54,824 nt of DNA from an uncultured Faecalibacterium sp. GTDB lineage: Bacteria > Bacillota > Clostridia > Oscillospirales > Ruminococcaceae. Of this stretch, positions 49,698 through 54,824 are shown one piece after another. The notes beneath the pieces are model-generated. The model ran no database searches. It saw only the letters and a program-made list of their open reading frames with translations, and had not been told where the DNA came from. The DNA lies in the NCBI GenBank assembly GCA_934503275.1, contig CAKSVD010000015.1, forward strand, positions 1-54,824, read 5' to 3'. The translations under genes and the position numbers were made by a program. Positions within the stretch are counted from its first letter, which is position 1, and the number at the start of each line of letters is the position of its first letter.

Positions 49698-50819
49698 ATG
49701 AGTAAAAGCTGCAAACCACTGCATCCGGTGCTTTTTTTGCTGGGTGCAGCCACGGCGGCGCTGGTGTTTGCCGCGCCGCAGACCTGTGCGGAAGCCTTGC
49801 GGCAAGGTCTTGCGCTCTGCGGCGGGCCGCTGCTGGTGTCGCTGTTTCCGTTTCTGGTGGTGTCGGCGCTCATCATGCGCAGCGGTGCAGGTGAGGTGCT
49901 GGGCGTGCTGCTCTGGCCGGTGGTGCGCTGCATCGGTCTGCGCAGCCGCAACGCGGGCAGTGTGCTGCTCATCGGCCTTGTGGGCGGCTTTGCCCCTGCT
50001 GCCGCCGCTGCTGCCGAGGCAGTCCGCAGCAGAGAACTGACCCCGCAGGAGGCTTCGGCTCTGCTGCCCGCCTGTATCTGCTCCGGGCCGTCCTTTGTCA
50101 TCCTGACGGTAGGGGAGCAGCTGCTGGGCAGCCGTACGGCAGGGGTGTGCCTGTTTGCCGCACAGGTACTGGCGGGCTGGCTGACGGCGGCACTGCTCTG
50201 CCGTGTTCGCGGCATACCGGAGCCTTTGCCTGCACCGCCCGCCGCCGTGCAAACAGAACCGCCGCCTGCACTCGATAGCATCCTTGCGCAAGCAGCGGTG
50301 ACCTATCTGAAATTATGCGGTTTTGTGCTATATTTCCGGCTGCTGGCGGCAGGCTGCGGGCTGCTGCTGCCCACAGCGCTTGCGCCCTTTCCTGCCATGC
50401 TGCTGGAGGTGTGCTCCGGCTGCGACTACGCTGCACGCACCGGTTTGTGGGCAAGCGGGCTGTGCTGCGCCGCGCTCAGCGTGCAGGGCGCTTCGGTGCT
50501 GCTGCAAGTGCGCACCCTCTGCCCGCCGGAGGTGTCGTTCAAACCCTTATTGTGGGGCAGGGTGCTGCACCTGCCGCTTTCGCTGGCGCTGTTTTATCTG
50601 GGCTTGCCGCAGAGCGCTGTGGAAAGCTTCAATACCCTGTGCGCCCGGATGGTGCCCATGCAGCGGGTGCCGACAGATTGCGCCCTACTGGTGTTCGCGG
50701 TGTGCTGCATCACGGCGTGCGAGGCCTGCCGCCTGACCGAGAAGAAGGCGCAAAATGCAGTTCCGGCAAACAAAAACTGCTCTGCGGCTTGCAAACCGCC
50801 GCAAAATGTGGTAACATAA
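49698..50819 (+). CDS. ylbJ: YlbJ-like sporulation integral membrane protein
   Basis: A 373-aa membrane protein with about eight helices and the nucleoside-recognition ('Gate') domain layout. YlbJ is needed for spore cortex formation in B. subtilis; its substrate is unknown. Family-like blocks are SLFPFLVVSALIMRSG (about residues 51-66), LIGLVGGFAPAAAAAAE and the ACICSGPSFVILTVGEQLL segment. The start ATG 49698 follows GGGGGAGGG. It is divergent from yqfC-yqfD, so three sporulation-type genes cluster here. The 3' end overlaps the predicted pheST promoter. A more distant Gate-domain transporter is the main alternative. Confidence 0.78.
   Translation: MSKSCKPLHPVLFLLGAATAALVFAAPQTCAEALRQGLALCGGPLLVSLFPFLVVSALIMRSGAGEVLGVLLWPVVRCIGLRSRNAGSVLLIGLVGGFAPAAAAAAEAVRSRELTPQEASALLPACICSGPSFVILTVGEQLLGSRTAGVCLFAAQVLAGWLTAALLCRVRGIPEPLPAPPAAVQTEPPPALDSILAQAAVTYLKLCGFVLYFRLLAAGCGLLLPTALAPFPAMLLEVCSGCDYAARTGLWASGLCCAALSVQGASVLLQVRTLCPPEVSFKPLLWGRVLHLPLSLALFYLGLPQSAVESFNTLCARMVPMQRVPTDCALLVFAVCCITACEACRLTEKKAQNAVPANKNCSAACKPPQNVVT
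50789..50817 (+). promoter_or_regulatory. pheST promoter
   Basis: TTGCAA (50789-50794), 17 bases and TAACAT (50812-50817), within the last codons of ylbJ. Confidence 0.5.
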
Positions 50820-50839
50820 CTCTTGGTTATCATATTACT

Positions 50840-51120
50840 AAACGCAGCGACGGAGAGAGTAGGCGCTGTCTGCACGGCAAAGAGAGAAGCTTCACCGGCT
50901 GAAAGGGCTTCCATGTGTGGCAGGGACTGAAGTTCGCTCCCGAGCGGTCTGCGCGAACGATGCGGGTGCATCTATTAGCACAGAACGGTTGCGCCCCGTT
51001 ACGGCGTTTGAGCGCTGTCTGCCTTTGTGCAGACGGAAACCGGGTGGTACCGCGGAGCAGAAATGGTTATAGCTTCGTCCCTTTTGTCTGAGCAGTCGGG
51101 CAGGGGACGGGGTTTTTTTG
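50840..51120 (+). promoter_or_regulatory. T-box leader of pheST, Phe specifier TTC
   Basis: Stem I has the AGTA/GAA loop E pair (AGAGAGTAGG and CTGAAG) and the specifier TTC at 50933-50935, followed by GCTCCCGAG. The T-box core GGGTGGTACCGCGG is at 51042-51055. A terminator (CGTCCC/GGGACG plus seven Ts) ends at 51119. Uncharged tRNA-Phe (GAA, discriminator A; a copy is at 23880) would stabilise the antiterminator and turn on pheS and pheT. Confidence 0.95.
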
Positions 51121-51165
51121 TTATACTCCGCTCCATGAACACAAAGAATAAAGGAGAGAAAATCC

Positions 51166-52188
51166 ATGCAAGCAATGATCGATGAGCTGGCCAAGCAGGC
51201 CGCTGAAAGCCTTGGTCAGGTGTCCAGCAAGGAGACGCTGGCTTCCTTCTGGCAGGAATACCTCAGCAAAAACGGCAAGATCCCTGCCCTGATGAAGAAT
51301 CTGCGCACCGTTGCGCCGGAAGAGCGCCCCGCCATGGGCAAGATCATCAACGAACTCAAGCAGAAGGTGCAGGCAGACTACGATGCCGCCGCCGAGACCG
51401 TGAAGCAGGCAGAGCTTGCTGCCCGCAACGCCGCCGAGACGGTGGATATCACCCTGCCCGCCAAGACCCGCCCCGTGGGCGGTCTGCACCCGCTGACGCT
51501 GATCACCAACCAGATCATCGACGTGTTCTCCGGCATGGGCTTTTCGGTGGGTACCTTCCCGGAGATCGAGGACGATGACCACAACTTTACCCGCCTGAAC
51601 GTGCCCAAGGATCACCCCGCCCGCGATATGCAGGATACCTTCTATTTGTCCGATGAATTCCTGCTGCGTACCCAGACTTCCGGCGGCCAGATCCGCACCA
51701 TGGACGTTCAGAAGCCGCCCATCAAGATCCTGATGCCCGGCCGTGTGTTCCGCTCTGACTCGGACGCTACCCACAGCCCCATGTTCCACCAGATGGAAGG
51801 TCTGGTCGTGGATAAGGGCATCACGCTGGGCGACCTGCAGGGCGCACTGAACACCTTCGTGCAGAAGCTTTTCGGTGCCGACACCCGCACCCGCCTGCGT
51901 CCCTCCTACTTCCCGTTCACTGAGCCCAGCGTGGAGGTGGACGTAAGCTGCTTCGAGTGCCACGGCAAGGGCTGCCCCCTGTGCAAGCACACCGGCTGGA
52001 TCGAGGTGCTGGGCGGCGGCGTTGTCAACCGTAAGGTGCTGGAAAACTGCAACATCGACCCGGACGAGTACTCCGGCTTCGCCTTCGGCATTGGCATCGA
52101 GCGTATCGCCATGCTGAAGTACGGCATCAACAACATTGGTCTGATGTTCGAGAATAATCTGCAGTTCCTCAAGCAGTTCCACGAATAA
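51166..52188 (+). CDS. pheS: Phenylalanine--tRNA ligase alpha subunit
   Basis: The catalytic subunit of the alpha2-beta2 class II synthetase that charges tRNA-Phe. The 340-aa protein has an N-terminal coiled coil (residues 1-90), motif 1 near HPLTLITNQIIDVFSGMGF, motif 2 around LLRTQTSGGQIRTM and motif 3 GFAFGIGIERIAMLKYG near the end. The start ATG 51166 follows AAAGGAGAG. It is controlled by the T-box just upstream and coupled to pheT (18-base gap). Confidence 0.97.
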   Translation: MQAMIDELAKQAAESLGQVSSKETLASFWQEYLSKNGKIPALMKNLRTVAPEERPAMGKIINELKQKVQADYDAAAETVKQAELAARNAAETVDITLPAKTRPVGGLHPLTLITNQIIDVFSGMGFSVGTFPEIEDDDHNFTRLNVPKDHPARDMQDTFYLSDEFLLRTQTSGGQIRTMDVQKPPIKILMPGRVFRSDSDATHSPMFHQMEGLVVDKGITLGDLQGALNTFVQKLFGADTRTRLRPSYFPFTEPSVEVDVSCFECHGKGCPLCKHTGWIEVLGGGVVNRKVLENCNIDPDEYSGFAFGIGIERIAMLKYGINNIGLMFENNLQFLKQFHE

Positions 52189-52206
52189 GAGGGGAGAGAA
52201 CAAACA

Positions 52207-54618
52207 ATGAAAGTACCTTTCAGTTGGTTAAAAGAATTTGTTGATATCGATGTTACCGCACAGGAACTGGAGGAGAAGCTGTTCTCCTGCGGTTTCGAGG
52301 TGGAAGAACTCATCCCGCTGGATGCCGGCATCAGCAAGGTGGTCGTCGGTAAGATCGTGGAGATGGAAAAGCAGGAGGGCACCCACCTGACCAAGTGTGT
52401 GGTGGACTGCGGCGCTTACGGCCACGAGATCCACATCAGCACCGGTGCCGCCAACATGAAGCTGGGCGATTGCGTGCCCACCGCACTGGATGGCTCCACT
52501 CTGCCCGGCGGCATCACCATCAAGGCCCGCAAGATGCAGGGTGTGGAGTCCAACGGTATGCTGTGCTCCGGCGCAGAACTGGGTCTGAACGATGACCTGT
52601 TCCCGGGCTCTGAGGTCTACGGCCTACTCATTCTGCCCGAGGATTCTGTCCCCGGCACCGACATCGCCCCCGTGGTGGGTCTGGATGACTACATCTTTGA
52701 TATCTCCATCACTGCCAACCGCCCGGACTGCCAGTCCGTTCTGGGCATTGCCCGCGAGGTGGCTGCGGTTCTGGGCAAGCCCCTGCATATGCCTGCCATG
52801 GACTACAAGGCCGTCTGCGAGCCGGATGCTCCCATCACCGTCAAGGTGGAGGCACCGGAACTGTGCCCCCGCTATATGGCACACTATGTCCGCAACATCC
52901 GCATGGGCGAGTCTCCCCGCTGGATGAAGCGCCATCTGGCGCTGTGCGGCCTGCGCTCCATCAGCAACGTGGTGGATATCACCAACCATACCCTGCTGGA
53001 GATGGGTCAGCCCATGCACGCCTTTGACCTGAACAAGGTCGCCGGCCGCACCATTGATGTGCGCCGCGCCCACGAGGGCGAAAAGATCGTTACGCTGGAC
53101 GAGAAGGAGTTCACTCTGAACCCCAATAATCTGGTCATCTGCGATGCCGAAAAGCCGGTAGCACTGGCCGGTATCATGGGCGGCGCAAACTCCGGCATGG
53201 ACGATAACACCACCAGTCTGCTGTTCGAGTGCGCTACCTTTGCCCGCGACTGCGTGCGTAAGACCAGCCGCGCACTGGGCCAGAACAGCGATTCCTCTGC
53301 CCGCTACGAAAAGGGCGTGGACCGCTATTCTCCGCAGCTGGGTCTGGCACGCGCTCTGCACCTGATCCAGCAGCTGGATTGCGGTGATATCACTACGCTG
53401 GAATACGACCTGACCGATGGCCGCCCGCTGGAGCGCAAGCACATTGTCACCACTCCGGCCAAGATCTGCGGCGTGCTGGGCATCACTGTGCCCGACCAGA
53501 CCATGATCGACATTCTGCAGCGTCTGGAGTTCACCGTGGATGTGCAGGCCGACGGCAGCTGGGATGTGTCCGCACCCCTGTACCGTGATGACGTGGAAAG
53601 CTTCCCGGATCTGGCCGAGGAGGTCATCCGTGAGTACGGCTACGACCATATCGTGCCCACCTTCCTGAACACTGCCTCTGTCACCAACGGCGGCCTGAAC
53701 TACGGCCAGAAGCAGCAGCTCAAGACCAAGCGTCTGCTGGCTGCACAGGGCTTCTACGAGGCCTCCACGCTGGCCTTCTACTCTAGCGCCGAACTGGATA
53801 TGCTGCATATCCCCGCCGAGGACGAAGCCCGCAAAGCCATCCGCATCCTGAACCCCATTAGCGAGAACCTGTCCATCATGCGCACCCTGCTGACCCCCTC
53901 CATGCTGAACGTCATCGTGGACAACCTGAAAAAGGGCAACGCTGAGGGTCGCCTGTTCGAGATGGCACCGGTCTATCTGGCCAAGGAACTGCCCATCAAT
54001 GAGCATCCTCACGAGCGGCAGACCCTCTGCTTCGGCGCTTTCGGTCCCGAGGAGGACTTCTTCACCGTCAAGGGCGCACTGGAAGCACTGGCAGCCGGCT
54101 TTGGCCTGACCTTCGACTATCAGCGTGAGACCGCCGCATGGCTGCACCCCGGTATCAGTGCCGCCGTGTATTGCAACGGCAAGCGTCTGGGCGTGTTCGG
54201 CAAGCTGGCCAACGAGATCAACGCCGAACTTGAGATTGCCAAGGAGCAGAAGGATAGCCAGAACATCTATCTGGGCGAGCTGGACTACGAGGCACTGATG
54301 TCCTGTGTAGAAGGCGAACTGCGCTATAAGCCTCTCAGTCCCTATGCACCGGTCAAACGCGATCTGGCTCTGGTCTGCGGCGAGGCTGTGTCCTGCGGCG
54401 AGATCGAGGAGACCATCCGCAAGGCCAGCCCGCTGGTCAGCGAGGTCAAGCTGTTCGATATCTATCGCGGCGCAAACCTTGGTGAGGGCAAAAAGAGCAT
54501 GGCCTTCAGCCTGTCCCTGTCTGATCCCAAGAAGGAAGTCTCTGCTGAGGAAGTGGAACGCGTGGTCAAGAAGATCCTCGGCAACCTGAAGTTCAAGCTG
54601 GGCATCGAGATCCGCTAA
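52207..54618 (+). CDS. pheT: Phenylalanine--tRNA ligase beta subunit
   Basis: The editing and tRNA-binding subunit of phenylalanyl-tRNA synthetase. It has 803 aa, the standard length. Order: an N-terminal MKVPFSWLKEFVDI segment, a tRNA-binding OB fold (about 40-150), the B3/B4 editing domain (about 210-380, ISNVVDITNHTLLEMGQPMH), B5 (about 405-475), the catalytic-like core, and a C-terminal anticodon-binding FDX-ACB domain (about 705-800, YAPVKRDLALVC). The start ATG 52207 follows GGGGAGAG. It ends at a terminator 40 bases on. Confidence 0.97.
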   Translation: MKVPFSWLKEFVDIDVTAQELEEKLFSCGFEVEELIPLDAGISKVVVGKIVEMEKQEGTHLTKCVVDCGAYGHEIHISTGAANMKLGDCVPTALDGSTLPGGITIKARKMQGVESNGMLCSGAELGLNDDLFPGSEVYGLLILPEDSVPGTDIAPVVGLDDYIFDISITANRPDCQSVLGIAREVAAVLGKPLHMPAMDYKAVCEPDAPITVKVEAPELCPRYMAHYVRNIRMGESPRWMKRHLALCGLRSISNVVDITNHTLLEMGQPMHAFDLNKVAGRTIDVRRAHEGEKIVTLDEKEFTLNPNNLVICDAEKPVALAGIMGGANSGMDDNTTSLLFECATFARDCVRKTSRALGQNSDSSARYEKGVDRYSPQLGLARALHLIQQLDCGDITTLEYDLTDGRPLERKHIVTTPAKICGVLGITVPDQTMIDILQRLEFTVDVQADGSWDVSAPLYRDDVESFPDLAEEVIREYGYDHIVPTFLNTASVTNGGLNYGQKQQLKTKRLLAAQGFYEASTLAFYSSAELDMLHIPAEDEARKAIRILNPISENLSIMRTLLTPSMLNVIVDNLKKGNAEGRLFEMAPVYLAKELPINEHPHERQTLCFGAFGPEEDFFTVKGALEALAAGFGLTFDYQRETAAWLHPGISAAVYCNGKRLGVFGKLANEINAELEIAKEQKDSQNIYLGELDYEALMSCVEGELRYKPLSPYAPVKRDLALVCGEAVSCGEIEETIRKASPLVSEVKLFDIYRGANLGEGKKSMAFSLSLSDPKKEVSAEEVERVVKKILGNLKFKLGIEIR

Positions 54619-54657
54619 AAGCTTTTTAATATAAGTAAATTATATATAGAATAACCC

Positions 54658-54692
54658 AAGGCCGTCTGTGCAGAGCATGGACGGCCTTTTTG
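54658..54692 (+). terminator. pheST terminator
   Basis: AAGGCCGTC pairs with GACGGCCTT, followed by TTT. Confidence 0.85.
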
Positions 54693-54767
54693 TATGGGAA
54701 AGAGGGAAGTAATGATAATATAAGTGAAGGAAACTTAATTTTCTTTTAAAAAAGATGTCAAAAAGTG

Positions 54768-54796
54768 TTGACAAGAGCACCGGGGTGTGGTATTAT
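54768..54796 (+). promoter_or_regulatory. Strong promoter for a gene beyond the right edge
   Basis: A perfect TTGACA (54768-54773), 17 bases and TATTAT (54791-54796), in an AT-rich stretch after the pheT terminator. The gene it serves is not in the window. Confidence 0.7.
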
Positions 54797-54824
54797 ACTT
54801 GAGCGCCAAGCGCTGAGACAAAAG

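Noticed and set aside
1..54824. CRISPR array
   Set aside because: No run of regularly spaced identical repeats with unique spacers was seen on either strand.

Overview
The window looks like chromosomal core DNA from a GC-rich, low-mobility Gram-positive gut anaerobe of the Oscillospiraceae/Ruminococcaceae, most like Faecalibacterium or a close relative (Gemmiger, Subdoligranulum). This is inferred from Firmicute-type gene order (pyrH-frr-uppS-cdsA-dxr-rseP-ispG-polC; yloU-yloV; lon-ysxC; pheS-pheT behind a T-box), the Gram-positive polymerase PolC, an NfnAB-type transhydrogenase, a Na+-pumping decarboxylase and a Spo0A homologue. No phage, plasmid, complete IS element or CRISPR array is visible.

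Layout. 1-2.2 kb: end of an unknown gene, then (minus) a zinc-ribbon membrane protein and galU. 2.4-6.6 kb: prfB without a frameshift site, the neighbouring sporulation genes spoIVB and spo0A, and an AlkD-like glycosylase. 6.6-17.9 kb: one long envelope/translation/replication operon from pyrH to polC, with a MITE-like element between uppS and cdsA. 17.9-23.3 kb: yloV(fakA)-yloU (minus), a CBS-domain protein (plus) and nfnA-nfnB (minus). 23.6-24.2 kb: tRNA cluster Gly-Val-Asp-Phe-(spacer)-Gly. 24.6-33.4 kb: AEC transporter, YejK-like protein, recD2, mreB, oadG-oadB, a frameshifted alpha/beta hydrolase and a GNAT acetyltransferase. 33.5-35.7 kb: cstA (minus) behind its own T-box. 35.9-43 kb: YerC-type repressor, two small proteins, two HAD phosphatases, a secreted SGNH hydrolase with a Ser/Lys-rich tail, an ABC-F protein and a Gx-type membrane protein. 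43-48 kb: lon, ysxC, a methyltransferase and hslO. 48-50.8 kb: yqfC-yqfD (minus) divergent from ylbJ (plus). 50.8-54.6 kb: T-box, pheS, pheT; a strong promoter for a gene outside the window ends it.

How it fits together. Sporulation-type genes recur across the window (spo0A, spoIVB, yqfC, yqfD, ylbJ, and two small genes with sigma-K-like promoters). The lineage therefore either sporulates or keeps much of the programme, although the Spo0A receiver has lost one acidic-pocket residue. Two T-boxes couple aminoacylation to expression: one with a clear Phe specifier on pheST (the matching tRNA-Phe is also here) and one with a probable Leu specifier on cstA. The most unusual signal is a dispersed intergenic repeat. 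At least six related copies have conserved outer sequence around a central hairpin whose stem differs in every copy while its pairing is kept.
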